NCBI GenBank assembly: GCA_025453875.1
Contig: JALOPN010000003.1
Span: forward strand, 1-46,031
Reading direction: 5' to 3'
Length of the DNA stretch: 46,031 bases
Origin: Gemmatimonadaceae bacterium
GTDB lineage: Bacteria > Gemmatimonadota > Gemmatimonadetes > Gemmatimonadales > Gemmatimonadaceae
Part shown: one piece after another, positions 15,803-26,797 of the stretch
Layout: each line of letters opens with the position of its first letter
Numbering within the stretch: position 1 is the stretch's first letter
Notes under the pieces: generated by a model
What the model saw: only the letters and a program-made list of their open reading frames with translations
Databases searched by the model: none
What the model was told of the DNA's origin: nothing
Translations under genes and position numbers: made by a program

Positions 15803-16788
15803 CAGACGGCCCCGGCGCGCATGAGGTCGTGCAGATGCACGACGCCAACCAGGGCGTCGTGCGCATCGAGGACCGGCATTGCCATGATTCCGTGCGTCTC
15901 CATGCGGTGCACCACCGCACTGCCAAGTTCATCGTCGCGTGCGACACGCGGGTTCGTCGTCATGACCCCCGTCACGGGCACGCCGAGTGCGTCCGGTTCG
16001 CGCTCCAGCAGGCGCGCGAGATCACCAGCCGTCACGACACCACACATGCGGCTGCTCTCATCGATCACGATGGCGATGCCACGCCGACCCGCGAGTCGGA
16101 CGGTCGCGTCGCGCATTGTGGCCGAGTCGGGCACGGTTGGCAGCGGTGCGCCCTCCATGACATCGCGGACGCGCGTGAGCAGCTTGCGCCCGAGCGCGCC
16201 GCCGGGATGCAGTCGCGCAAAATCTTCGGCGCGAAATCCGCGTTCCTGCAGCAACGCGACCGCGAGCGCGTCGCCCAACGCCAGCGTGACGGTCGTGCTC
16301 GTCGTGGGCGCGAGATCGTGGGGGCACGCTTCGTCGCGTGTGCCAAGATCGAGTACCACGTCGGCGTGTCGTGCGAGCCGCGAGGCGCGATCGGCGGTCA
16401 TGGCGATCATGCGCACGCCAAGCCGCGCCAGCGCGTCAATGAGCCCCAGCAGTTCGGTAGTCTCGCCACTCTTCGAGAGCAGAATCGCGACGTCGCCGGG
16501 ACCGACAATTCCCAGATCACCGTGCACGCTCTCCACCGGATGCAGGAACATGGCGGGTGTGCCGGTGCTTGTGAGCGTGGCCGCGATCTTGCGCCCGATG
16601 AGGCCTGACTTGCCGACCCCCGCCACGATCACCCGCCCCGAGCTCTGGGCGATCAGCTGCACCGCCCGTTCGAAGTCGCTGCCGAGCGTCGCAGCCGCTG
16701 CGGTGAGTGCATCGCGCTCGAGTTCGAGCACACGTCGACCGCGGGCGATGATGTCGAGCGCTGGTTCCACGCTGACCGACGTACTCAC
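15802..16788 (-). CDS. kdsD: D-arabinose 5-phosphate isomerase (KpsF/GutQ family)
   Basis: This enzyme interconverts ribulose 5-phosphate and arabinose 5-phosphate, the first step of Kdo synthesis. From GTG at 16788 (GTGA overlap with kdsC) it has 328 residues, equal to the usual length; the frame's further extension to 16845 is not needed. The SIS domain holds VAGVGKSGLIGRK, the HPVESVHGDLG segment with its catalytic-type His, and SKSGETTELLGL. Two CBS domains follow from about residue 205, each ending in a 'GVVTAGDL / GVVHLHDL' strand. All kds genes are contiguous here. Confidence 0.95.
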   Translation of the reverse strand: MSTSVSVEPALDIIARGRRVLELERDALTAAAATLGSDFERAVQLIAQSSGRVIVAGVGKSGLIGRKIAATLTSTGTPAMFLHPVESVHGDLGIVGPGDVAILLSKSGETTELLGLIDALARLGVRMIAMTADRASRLARHADVVLDLGTRDEACPHDLAPTTSTTVTLALGDALAVALLQERGFRAEDFARLHPGGALGRKLLTRVRDVMEGAPLPTVPDSATMRDATVRLAGRRGIAIVIDESSRMCGVVTAGDLARLLEREPDALGVPVTGVMTTNPRVARDDELGSAVVHRMETHGIMAMPVLDAHDALVGVVHLHDLMRAGAV

Positions 16789-17414
16789 GACGCCGACTCC
16801 TCGCGCGACCGACTGAAGACATAGCGCTCGACCGCGCCATGCCATTCATCCCGCGCGTCGAGCAGCCCTTCGGCAAACTCTCGCACCGCGCCGTGTCCAC
16901 CAGCGCGCGCGAGTTGCCAGGTGCAACTGCGCCGCACCTCGGGCACGGCATTGCCGACGGCGACCGGGAGCGCGACGCGGCGCAGGATGGGGAGATCGGG
17001 GAGATCGTCCCCGACGAAGGCGGCTTCGTCGTCGCGGCAGCCGAGTTCATGGAGAACGCGACGCCACGCGGCAAGTTTGCGTGCCTGCGGGTCCTGCGCG
17101 AGCGCGTCCACCTGCAACTCACGCGCGCGCTGCGCGACGCTGTCCGAGACGCGGCCCGTCACGATGGCCACCTTGATGCCGCACTCCCGCAGCAAGGTCA
17201 CGCCGAGCCCGTCCTGGATGTCATAGCGCTTGAGTTCGAAGGGGATCGAGCGGCCCTCGTGGCTGCTCGCTCCCAGATACACGCCACCGTCGGTCAGAGT
17301 GCCATCGATGTCGAGACCGACCACGCGAATGCGACGCGCCAGCCCCGGGTCGAGCACCGGCGGCTGGAGTCGGATGGCGGGCAGCGCCTCGTGATCGCCG
17401 CGCGCCTCGTTCAT
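16785..17414 (-). CDS. kdsC: 3-deoxy-D-manno-octulosonate 8-phosphate phosphatase
   Basis: KdsC removes phosphate from Kdo 8-phosphate. The 209 residues form a capless HAD phosphatase: motif I GLDIDGTLTDGGVY at about 33-46 with both catalytic Asp residues, motif II VTGR, the Lys of motif III in RKLAAW, and motif IV GDDLPDLP. About 30 extra residues precede motif I compared with E. coli, and the C-terminal tail carries the EWHG segment. The ATG overlaps the kdsA stop by ATGA and its stop overlaps the kdsD start. Confidence 0.93.
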   Translation of the reverse strand: MNEARGDHEALPAIRLQPPVLDPGLARRIRVVGLDIDGTLTDGGVYLGASSHEGRSIPFELKRYDIQDGLGVTLLRECGIKVAIVTGRVSDSVAQRARELQVDALAQDPQARKLAAWRRVLHELGCRDDEAAFVGDDLPDLPILRRVALPVAVGNAVPEVRRSCTWQLARAGGHGAVREFAEGLLDARDEWHGAVERYVFSRSREESAS

Positions 17415-18229
17415 GCGCGCACTCGCGCCCAGATGTCCACCGCACGACGCACGAGATCATCGAGCGCGTCGAGCGGCAGCATGTTCGGACCGTCGCTGGG
17501 TGCGGCGTCCGGATTCGGATGCGTCTCGAGAAAGAGCCCCTGCGCCCCCGCGGCCACCGCCGCGAGGGTCAGCGTCGCGACGAACTCGCGCGCGCCGCCG
17601 CTCGCCCCTCCCGGCCCCTGCCCCGGTCGCTGCACGCTGTGCGTGCCGTCCATGATCACCGGCACCTCACACGTCTCTCGCATCCGCGCGAAGCTGCGCA
17701 TGTCGACGACAAGATCGCCGTACCCGAAGAACGTGCCGCGCTCGGTGACGGCCAACTCGGCGCGCGACGCACGCGGCCGCGCCATCCACACCTTGTTCAC
17801 GGCGCCGAGCATTCCCTCGGGGTGCATCCATTGGCCCTTCTTCACGTTCACCGCGCGCCCTGTCGCTCCGGCCGCTTCGAGCAGATCGGTCTGTCGGCAG
17901 AGAAACGCCGGGATCTGCAGGACATCACACACCTCCGCGGCCGGCGCACACTGTGCGGGCTCGTGCACGTCGGTGAGCACCGGGAGGCCAGTGGCGGCGC
18001 GGACGCGCGCGAGGGCCGCGAGGCCCGCTTCGAGCCCGGGGCCACGCGTCGCCCCCGGGTTCGAACGATTCGCCTTGTCGAACGACGCCTTGAAGATCAC
18101 GCCGCCCGGCACATGCTCCGCGAGGCGGGCCAGATGCTCGGCGACGCGCAGATTGAGTGCGTCGTCCTCGAGCTGGCACGGCCCGGCGATGAGGAAGAGG
18201 CGATCTGGCGGAAGCAGCGGTGCCGTCAT
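17411..18229 (-). CDS. kdsA: Kdo 8-phosphate synthase, likely metal-dependent class
   Basis: KdsA condenses phosphoenolpyruvate with arabinose 5-phosphate. The 272 residues include LFLIAGPCQLED, then VIFKASFDKANRSNP, LTDVHEP, IPAFLCRQTDLLEA and NVKKGQWMHPEGM. Cys18 in IAGPC is at the place where metal-dependent enzymes (Aquifex type) have Cys and metal-free enzymes (E. coli) have Asn, so this one probably needs a divalent metal. It starts 3 bases after the pyrG stop. Confidence 0.95.
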   Translation of the reverse strand: MTAPLLPPDRLFLIAGPCQLEDDALNLRVAEHLARLAEHVPGGVIFKASFDKANRSNPGATRGPGLEAGLAALARVRAATGLPVLTDVHEPAQCAPAAEVCDVLQIPAFLCRQTDLLEAAGATGRAVNVKKGQWMHPEGMLGAVNKVWMARPRASRAELAVTERGTFFGYGDLVVDMRSFARMRETCEVPVIMDGTHSVQRPGQGPGGASGGAREFVATLTLAAVAAGAQGLFLETHPNPDAAPSDGPNMLPLDALDDLVRRAVDIWARVRA

Positions 18230-18232
18230 GCG

Positions 18233-20733
<2,501 letters not shown>

Positions 20734-20740
20734 GCCATTT

Positions 20741-20769
20741 AAGATACTGGGCTGGCCGAGCGATCGCAA
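20741..20769 (-). promoter_or_regulatory. Candidate sigma-70-type promoter for the kdsB-pyrG-kds-lpt-rpoN operon
   Basis: On the minus strand TTGCGA (20769-20764) and TATCTT (20746-20741) are separated by exactly 17 bases, each matching four of six consensus positions. The expected transcription start falls on or within one base of the kdsB GTG at 20733, so the message could be leaderless, in keeping with the lack of a ribosome binding site. The whole divergent gap to the TerC-family start is only 73 bp. Confidence 0.5.
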
Positions 20770-20806
20770 ACGCCGGCGTCGTGTCACACTCCGTCTTCGG
20801 ACCCCG

Positions 20807-21787
20807 ATGTCTTCACCCATCTGGTGGGTGGCGTTCAACGCCCTCATCCTGACGTTGCTCGCGCTCGATCTTGGTGTGTTTCACCGGCGTGGTCACGCCG
20901 TCGGCGTGCGGGAAGCCCTCACCTGGTCCGCCATCTGGGTCTCGCTCGCGATCGCGTTCGGGGTCGGCATCTGGTGGAAGCTCGGACAGCAGCCCGCGTT
21001 GGAGTTCTTCACCGGGTATCTCGTGGAAGAGGCGCTGTCGGTCGACAACCTCTTCGTGTTCATCATGATCTTCGGGTACTTCCGGGTACCCGCCGAGCTG
21101 CAGCATCGCGTGCTCTTCTGGGGCATTCTCGGGGCGCTCGTCATGCGTGGCGCCATGATCGCCACGGGGGCGCTCCTGCTCGAACGCTTTCACTGGGTGA
21201 TCTACATCTTCGGTGCGTTCCTCGTGATCACCGGCATTCGCATGGCGCTGTCGAGCGGCGAAGCGATCGAACCCGAGGCCAATCCGGTCCTGCGATTGCT
21301 GCGGCGGTTCATTCCCGTTACCACGCGCTTTCACGGCGAGAAGTTCTTCGTGCGCGAAGCGCTCCGGCCTGGTGAAGCGGTGCGGCGCGTTGCGACGCCG
21401 CTCTTCGTCGTGCTGGTGCTGGTCGAGACGACCGACGTCGTCTTCGCGCTCGATTCGATCCCGGCGATCTTCGGCGTCACGCGCGATCCGTTCCTGGTGT
21501 ACTCCTCGAACGTCTTCGCCATTCTCGGACTGCGCTCGCTCTACTTTGTCCTCGCCGGCGTGATCGGCAAGTTCCACCTGCTCAAGTACGGGCTGTCGGT
21601 GGTGCTGTCGTTCGTCGGCGTGAAGATGATCATTGCCGAGTGGTACAAGATTCCCATCGGCATCGCGCTCGGTGTCGTCGCGCTCGTCCTGCTCGCCAGC
21701 GTGTTGCTTTCCCTCGTGATTCCCCCGAAGGAGCCGCCGCCGACGGTGAGCCCGGACGCCACCGCCAACGACGGCGCCGCACCCTAG
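20807..21787 (+). CDS. TerC/Alx family integral membrane protein
   Basis: The 326 residues start at ATG 20807; the frame is open further upstream but overlaps the divergent kdsB. About eight helices are predicted by eye. The family's acidic motifs lie in the membrane: [11 protein letters not shown] at the start, [25 protein letters not shown], and [22 protein letters not shown]. The length and the [17 protein letters not shown] segment match Alx-type members rather than short TerC. E. coli Alx is linked to Mn2+ export, and Bacillus TerC proteins to metal loading of secreted enzymes. No Mn riboswitch fits in the 73-bp upstream gap. It is the only plus-strand gene right of dif. Its TAG interlocks with the trpG stop. 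Confidence 0.9.
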   Translation: MSSPIWWVAFNALILTLLALDLGVFHRRGHAVGVREALTWSAIWVSLAIAFGVGIWWKLGQQPALEFFTGYLVEEALSVDNLFVFIMIFGYFRVPAELQHRVLFWGILGALVMRGAMIATGALLLERFHWVIYIFGAFLVITGIRMALSSGEAIEPEANPVLRLLRRFIPVTTRFHGEKFFVREALRPGEAVRRVATPLFVVLVLVETTDVVFALDSIPAIFGVTRDPFLVYSSNVFAILGLRSLYFVLAGVIGKFHLLKYGLSVVLSFVGVKMIIAEWYKIPIGIALGVVALVLLASVLLSLVIPPKEPPPTVSPDATANDGAAP

Positions 21788-22416
21788 GCCGTCGGCGCGC
21801 CCGCGGTGGGTCGGGGGTGCGCCGCTGCGAGCGCGAGGAAGTTCGCGAGCATGGTACGCCCGGCCTCCGTCAGGATGGACTCCGGATGGAACTGCACGCC
21901 GTGCACGGGATGCTCGGCGTGCCGGAGCCCCTGAATCTCCGACGGGTCGCCCTCGGTCCACGCAGTCACAACGAGCGCCTCGGGCAGCGTTGCACGCTCG
22001 ACGACGAGCGAGTGATACCGCATCACCGTCAGCGGGGACGGAAGCGTGGCGAAGACGCTCGCCCCCGTGTGGACGACCGGCGATGTCTTGCCGTGCATCA
22101 CGCGCTGCGCGCGGACGACTCGGCCCCCGTAGGCCTCGCCGATGGCCTGATGTCCGAGGCACACGCCAAGCGTGGGGATCTGCGCTCCGAAACGGCGAAT
22201 CAGCGGCACGGAGATCCCCGCCTCGGTCGGCGTGCACGGCCCCGGCGAGATGATGATCGCCTCCGGTGACATGGTCGCGACGTCCTCGAGTGTCAGTGCA
22301 TCGTTGCGATGCACCTCGAGGGTCGCGCCCAACTCCCCGAGATACTGCACGAGGTTGTACGTGAAGGAGTCGTAGTTGTCGATGACAAGAATCAACGGGA
22401 TCGCCTCGGAGGTCAT
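21784..22416 (-). CDS. trpG: Anthranilate/aminodeoxychorismate synthase glutaminase component
   Basis: This is a class I glutamine amidotransferase that supplies ammonia to anthranilate synthase (TrpE) or aminodeoxychorismate synthase (PabB). The 210 residues start at ATG 22416. Motifs are [31 protein letters not shown], nucleophile [12 protein letters not shown] and the His/Glu pair in [10 protein letters not shown] single protein often serves both pathways, and no trpE or pabB is in the window, so trpG and pabA cannot be separated. The start lies 19 bases after the recombinase gene stop; the stop overlaps that of the convergent TerC-family gene. Confidence 0.93.
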   Translation of the reverse strand: MTSEAIPLILVIDNYDSFTYNLVQYLGELGATLEVHRNDALTLEDVATMSPEAIIISPGPCTPTEAGISVPLIRRFGAQIPTLGVCLGHQAIGEAYGGRVVRAQRVMHGKTSPVVHTGASVFATLPSPLTVMRYHSLVVERATLPEALVVTAWTEGDPSEIQGLRHAEHPVHGVQFHPESILTEAGRTMLANFLALAAAHPRPTAGAPTA

Positions 22417-22435
22417 CGCGCCGTTGGTGGTCCGC

Positions 22436-23383
22436 TCAGGGGCGCGGATGGAAGGAACGGTGCACCGTGCGAAGATACTCACGGTCAACGTGCGTGTAGA
22501 GCTGCGTGGTCGCGATGTCGGCGTGCCCGAGCATCTCCTGCACGGCCCGCAGGTCGGCACCGCCCTCGAGCAGATGCGTCGCGAACGAGTGGCGCAGCGT
22601 GTGCGGCGAGACGGGCTTCTCGATGCCCGCCATGAGCACGTACTTGCGCAGGATCTTCCACGCGCCCATGCGCGTGAGCGGCTCGCCGCGCGCGTTGAGA
22701 AACAGGACGCCCTGCCCCGCGCCACGCTCGAGCACGGGGCGCAGCTCGCGCAGATACACCGCGAGAGCACCAATGGCCGAGCGGCCGATCGGCACGAGCC
22801 GCTCCTTGCTCCCCTTGCCGAGTACGCGCACGAGGCTCTCCTCGAGCAGGACGTCGCGCACGCTGATCGTGATCCACTCCGAGACGCGAAGCCCCGCGCC
22901 GTACGCCAGCTCGAGCATCGCGCGATCGCGAAAGGCCAACGGTTCCTCGAGTCCGGGCGCGCCCAGCAGACGCAGCACCTCATCGACCGTGAGCACCTCC
23001 GGCAGCGTGCGCCAGCGCGCCGGTGTTTCGAGCCGCTCCGTGGGATCGGTGGTGACGAGCCCCTCGCCCAGCAGGATGCGAAACCACGTGCGCAGCGCGC
23101 TGACGTTGCGGCGAATCGTGGCCCCCGACAGTCCGAGATCACGCAGCGTGTAGACGTACTCGCGCAGCACACGCGGCGTCAGCGCACCCGCCGTCGTCAC
23201 GCCCTGCGAACGCGCGTACGCGGCGCAGCGGATCACATCGCGGCGGTAGGCCTCGATCGTGCGCGGTGACGCGCCCTGCTCCAGCACGAGCACATCCTCG
23301 AAGCGCCGCAGAAAGAAGCCGCGGTCGAGCGCACGTTCGTCCAGCGCGTCGACCGACGTTGCCGGAGCCTCCGACGCGCTCAT
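22436..23383 (-). CDS. Tyrosine recombinase of the XerC/XerD type
   Basis: This protein resolves chromosome dimers at dif in complex with its partner and FtsK. The 315 residues have an N-terminal SAM-like core-binding domain ([17 protein letters not shown]) and a catalytic domain with all active-site residues visible. These are R166 (GAGLRVSE), K190 ([10 protein letters not shown]), H261 and R264 ([21 protein letters not shown]), H287 (LGHADI) and nucleophile Y296 (TTQLYTHV). The motifs fit XerD slightly better than XerC, but the two cannot be told apart safely. It overlaps the dipeptidase gene (ATGA) and lies 19 kb from the dif candidate. No integrase context is seen, so it is a housekeeping recombinase. 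Confidence 0.92.
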   Translation of the reverse strand: MSASEAPATSVDALDERALDRGFFLRRFEDVLVLEQGASPRTIEAYRRDVIRCAAYARSQGVTTAGALTPRVLREYVYTLRDLGLSGATIRRNVSALRTWFRILLGEGLVTTDPTERLETPARWRTLPEVLTVDEVLRLLGAPGLEEPLAFRDRAMLELAYGAGLRVSEWITISVRDVLLEESLVRVLGKGSKERLVPIGRSAIGALAVYLRELRPVLERGAGQGVLFLNARGEPLTRMGAWKILRKYVLMAGIEKPVSPHTLRHSFATHLLEGGADLRAVQEMLGHADIATTQLYTHVDREYLRTVHRSFHPRP

Positions 23384-24567
23384 GGCGTGGCGGCTCCACC
23401 CTCAGGCAAGCTGCGCTCCAGCAAGGCGAAGAGATTCTCGCCCATGACCTTCGCGATCGTTCCCGGCGTGAGGCCGGCGGCCAGAAGCGCATCGGTCACC
23501 TGCACGAGTTCGCTGGCGTCGAATGTGGTCGTGACGGCACCATCCCAATCCGACCCCAACGCGACGTGGTCCTCACCGGCGACCGAGATGGCGTGCACGA
23601 TGGCGCGTGCCACGCTCGTCGGCGTGATCTCGCACACTGCGCCATCCCAGTAGCCAATGCCCACCACGCCGCCCGTCGCGGCGATACGACGCAGCTGGTC
23701 GTCGGTCAGGTTGCGCGGGCCGGGACACGTCGCGGCCACCCCCGTGTGCGAGACCACCACGGGTCGCTGCGCCATCGCGAGCACGTCATCGATGAGCGCC
23801 GGAGACGCGTGCGCGAGATCGACGAGCATGCCGAGCGCTTCAAGCCGCGCAATGACATCGCGACCGAGGGGCGTGAGCCCTCCGCGCGCCTGTCCATGGG
23901 CTGACCCACCGACCTCGTTGTCGAAGAAATGGGTGAGCCCCGCCATGCGAAACCCGAGCGCGTAGAGCGAATCGACACGGTCGAGGCGGCCTTCGAGCAC
24001 CTGCAAGCCTTCGAGCGACAACGTGCCGAGCAGCACGGGCTCGCCACGAGCACGCGCCGCGAGTCCGTCGCGCAGCTCGGCACGCGTACGCACGACGCGC
24101 AGTTGTCCATTGCTGCGTGCGGCCGCATCGTCGAGTGCGTGGGCCACCCGTTCGGCGCGGGCGTACAGACTGGTCCACGTCGCGCGCGGCCAGCGCTGCG
24201 TGATGGCGAGGAGCGTGATGTTGTCGCTCGCGGCATCATTGCGCTCGTAGTTCATGCCCCGCGGCGTCTTGGACACCGTCGAGAACACCTGCAGCGCGAC
24301 ATTGCCATCGAGCAGGCGTGGCAGATCGGTCTGCCCTCGGTCATGCCGCTGCAGCGGATCGCGCAGCGACCAGAGCAGCAGGTCGTCGTGGAGGTCGGCG
24401 ATGCGCAGCGTGGCATGCAGGGCGCGCGCGGCCTCCGAGACCACGACCGGTGACGACGGTCGCTCCACCCGGTTCATGTTGGCGTCCACGACGCGCGGCA
24501 GCACGGTGAGCGAGCCCGTGAGTGCCACCACAAGGATGCCGAGCAGGAACCAGAGAATCCGTCGCAT
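23380..24567 (-). CDS. Membrane dipeptidase (peptidase family M19)
   Basis: This is a zinc dipeptidase related to renal dipeptidase. From ATG at 24567 it has 395 residues; a GTG at 24624 would add 19 residues in front of the signal sequence. The N-terminus MRRILWFLLGILVVALTG is a signal peptide or anchor, so the enzyme acts outside the inner membrane. Metal and catalytic residues are visible in IADLHDDLL (HxD), LSLEGLQ (Glu), VDLAHAS (His) and VVSHTGV (His), followed by GSDWDGAV. Natural substrates are unknown. It is co-transcribed with the Xer gene; no functional link is evident. Confidence 0.9.
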   Translation of the reverse strand: MRRILWFLLGILVVALTGSLTVLPRVVDANMNRVERPSSPVVVSEAARALHATLRIADLHDDLLLWSLRDPLQRHDRGQTDLPRLLDGNVALQVFSTVSKTPRGMNYERNDAASDNITLLAITQRWPRATWTSLYARAERVAHALDDAAARSNGQLRVVRTRAELRDGLAARARGEPVLLGTLSLEGLQVLEGRLDRVDSLYALGFRMAGLTHFFDNEVGGSAHGQARGGLTPLGRDVIARLEALGMLVDLAHASPALIDDVLAMAQRPVVVSHTGVAATCPGPRNLTDDQLRRIAATGGVVGIGYWDGAVCEITPTSVARAIVHAISVAGEDHVALGSDWDGAVTTTFDASELVQVTDALLAAGLTPGTIAKVMGENLFALLERSLPEGGAATP

Positions 24568-24651
24568 TGAGGGAATCTCGCGACGCTGCGGCGCGCTGCC
24601 AATCACCAACGCGTGGGCGGACACGCCCGCCGCGCCGCTTTCCGCGATGCG

Positions 24652-25245
24652 CTAGCGGCGACGCAGGAAGTACACGGCCGCCGCAACCGCAATCGCGAGG
24701 GCGATTCCGCCGAGCACCCGTTGGCTGCGGCCGATGGTGTCCAGCAGGACATCCGCATTTGCGCCGAGCGTGAAGGCGAACCAGGTGATCAGCCCATACC
24801 AGAGGGCTGACGCCAGACTCATCGCCACGAGCGCGCGCCCGAGGCCAACGCCGAGGGCGCCAGCGAGCGGCGGGACGATGGCCCGCACCGCCGGGATGAA
24901 TCGACTCACCGCGAGCGCCCAGAGGCCGTGCCGCGCATACTGCGCCCGCACGCGTGCCTCGGCCGCCTCGCCGCCCAGACTGGGCAGGCGTTTCGCCAAC
25001 CACGGCGCACCGAGACGCCGTCCGAGGGCGTACATGAGCACGGCGCCACCAAGATTGCCGATCATGGTGGCCGCCCACGCGCCCAGTGCCGATCCGTTGC
25101 CGCGCGCGGCGACAAAAGCGCCCAGCGCAACTGCCGTGTCCGCTGGCAGCGGGGGGAACAGATTCTCTGCGAACGCCGCCGCCGAGATCACGAGATACAG
25201 CCAGAGGCTGGGCAGCGTGCCCAGCCAATCGAGCAGGTCGGTCAC
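24652..25245 (-). CDS. DedA family membrane protein
   Basis: The 197 residues carry the DedA/SNARE-associated (VTT) fold. The motif FAENLFPPLPADTAVALGA comes near the N-terminus, followed by GNLGGAVLMYALGRRLG. The signature SRFIPAVRAIVPPLAGALGV has the conserved Arg residues, and a C-terminal helix ends YFLRRR. Members are needed for membrane homeostasis, and some recycle undecaprenyl phosphate or phospholipid carriers across the membrane. That role would suit the cell-envelope genes of this window but is not shown. The ATG overlaps the ispF stop. Confidence 0.9.
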   Translation of the reverse strand: MTDLLDWLGTLPSLWLYLVISAAAFAENLFPPLPADTAVALGAFVAARGNGSALGAWAATMIGNLGGAVLMYALGRRLGAPWLAKRLPSLGGEAAEARVRAQYARHGLWALAVSRFIPAVRAIVPPLAGALGVGLGRALVAMSLASALWYGLITWFAFTLGANADVLLDTIGRSQRVLGGIALAIAVAAAVYFLRRR

Positions 25246-25736
25246 CCGGCCACGAGGGTCGCGACGGCGATCACGGCGAGTCCCTCGCCCCGACCGATCC
25301 AGCCGAGGGTCTCATTGGTCTTCCCCTTCACGAAGACATCGGCGACGTCGACGCCAAGGGCCGCAGACAGACGCGCGCGCATCGCGTCGCGATGGCGGCC
25401 GATCTTGGGCTGCTCCGCGATGACGGTGACGTCGACGTTGCCGATGCGCCAGCCGGCCGCCTGCACCGCCGCGACAGCGACCTCCAACATCTCGATCGAA
25501 TCCTTGCCCTTGTTGGCGGGATCGGTGTCGGGAAAGAGTGCGCCAATGTCGCCCAGCGCGGCGGCACCAAGCAGCGCATCCGTGATCGCGTGACAGACCG
25601 CGTCGCCGTCACTGTGTCCCGCGCAGTGACGGTCGAACGGAATGTGAATGCCACCGAGCACCATCGGCCCGCCGTCGGCGAGCCGATGCGAGTCGTAGCC
25701 GATGCCTGTACGGAACGGAACGCGCGACGTGCTCAC
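25242..25736 (-). CDS. ispF: 2-C-methyl-D-erythritol 2,4-cyclodiphosphate synthase
   Basis: IspF catalyses the cyclisation step of the MEP isoprenoid pathway. From GTG at 25736 (GTGA overlap with the mqnC stop) it has 164 residues, the normal size. Zinc ligands are D15 and H17 in GIGYDSHRL and a His in the HSDGDAVCHAITDALLGAA block. DIGALFPDTDP, VDVTVIAEQPKIG and FVKGKTNETLGWIGRGEG complete the family pattern. It stands alone, without ispD. Isoprenoids feed the menaquinone tail, so placement after the mqn genes is sensible. Confidence 0.96.
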   Translation of the reverse strand: MSTSRVPFRTGIGYDSHRLADGGPMVLGGIHIPFDRHCAGHSDGDAVCHAITDALLGAAALGDIGALFPDTDPANKGKDSIEMLEVAVAAVQAAGWRIGNVDVTVIAEQPKIGRHRDAMRARLSAALGVDVADVFVKGKTNETLGWIGRGEGLAVIAVATLVAG

Positions 25737-26779
25737 GCCGCCACGCCGTGACTCGCAGCCACTGCCGGCTCGAGCAGCGTGTAGTCCTGACGACGCTGCG
25801 CCGGCCGGAAGCCGGCGTCCACGATCAGGCGCTCCAGCTCCTCGATCGTGGTGCGATGCGTCGTGTTGGCCGCCGAGACCACGTTCTCCTCGATCATGAG
25901 CGAGCCGAAGTCGTTGCAGCCGAAGCGCAGCGCCATCTGTCCCACCTTCATGCCCATCGTGACCCAGGAACTCTGCAGGTTGGGCACGTTGTCGAGCACG
26001 ATGCGCGACATCGCGACCGTGCGCAGATACTCGATCGCATCGGTCCGCGGCATGTGCGACATCGTGGGCGTGTTCTCGGGCTGCAGCGGCCAGCAGATGA
26101 ACGCGGTGAAGCCACCGGTGCGCGCCTGCACGGCCCGCACGCGCTCGAGATGTTCGAGACGTTCGGCGAGCGTTTCCCCGATGCCGTACATCATGGTGAC
26201 GGACGTCTTCATGCCCGCCTGGTGGGCGAGCTCCATGATCTCGAGCCACCGATCGGCGCCCGCCTTCTTCGGCGCCACCTGATCACGAACGCGCTGCACG
26301 AGAATCTCGCCACCCCCGCCGGGAATGGAGTCGAGACCCGCCTGCTGCAGTTCACGAATCACTTCGGTGGCGTCGAGCCGGAAGCGCGTGGCAAAGAAGT
26401 CCACCTCGCTCGGCGAGAACCCGTGGATGTGGATCGGATGATACTGCTTGATGTAGCGCAGCAGGTCGAGGTACCACTCGAACGGGATGTACGGATTGTG
26501 TCCGCCCTGAATGAGAATCTGCTGCCCGCCGAGCGCTTTCGTTTCCTCGATCTTCTCGCCGATCTGCTCGTACGAGAGCGTGTAGCCCTCGCCGTGTTTC
26601 GGACGGCGATAGAACGCGCAGAAGCCGCAGTCAGCGACGCAGACGTTCGTGTAGTTGATGTTGCGATCGACGATGTAGCTCACCACGCCGTGCGGGTGCA
26701 GGCGTTCGCGCACCCGATCGGCCTCGAGGCCGAGTTCGAGCAGCGGAGCATTCGTGTAGAAATCGAGCAGGTCGCGCAT
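25733..26779 (-). CDS. mqnC: Cyclic dehypoxanthinyl futalosine synthase
   Basis: MqnC is a radical-SAM enzyme that closes the ring of dehypoxanthine futalosine in the futalosine route to menaquinone. The 348 residues include INYTNVCVADCGFCAFYRRP, giving the CX3CX2C iron-sulfur motif at about 47-54. Then come LIQGGHNPYIPFEWYLDL, IHIHGFSPSEV and SIPGGGGEIL, followed by SVTMMYGIGET and a C-terminal LRFGCNDFGSLMIEENVVSAA block typical of the MqnC/MqnE/CofH group. Its order after mqnA and mqnE supports MqnC. 18 bases separate it from mqnA. Confidence 0.94.
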   Translation of the reverse strand: MRDLLDFYTNAPLLELGLEADRVRERLHPHGVVSYIVDRNINYTNVCVADCGFCAFYRRPKHGEGYTLSYEQIGEKIEETKALGGQQILIQGGHNPYIPFEWYLDLLRYIKQYHPIHIHGFSPSEVDFFATRFRLDATEVIRELQQAGLDSIPGGGGEILVQRVRDQVAPKKAGADRWLEIMELAHQAGMKTSVTMMYGIGETLAERLEHLERVRAVQARTGGFTAFICWPLQPENTPTMSHMPRTDAIEYLRTVAMSRIVLDNVPNLQSSWVTMGMKVGQMALRFGCNDFGSLMIEENVVSAANTTHRTTIEELERLIVDAGFRPAQRRQDYTLLEPAVAASHGVAA

Positions 26780-26797
26780 GCAGACTCCGGAGGCCGC

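Noticed and set aside
16789-16845. Longer N-terminus for KdsD
   Set aside because: It would overlap kdsC by about 60 bases and adds sequence unlike the family. The GTG at 16788 forms a GTGA overlap and gives the standard length.
20734-20806. yybP-ykoY-type manganese riboswitch upstream of the TerC-family gene
   Set aside because: Only 73 bp separate the divergent starts and they are needed for promoters. No riboswitch core was recognised.
21784-23172. One continuous 462-codon frame joining trpG and part of the recombinase
   Set aside because: The upstream half is an out-of-frame reading of the Xer gene, rich in Arg/Ser/Cys. The real trpG starts at ATG 22416, and the Xer gene is complete in its own frame.
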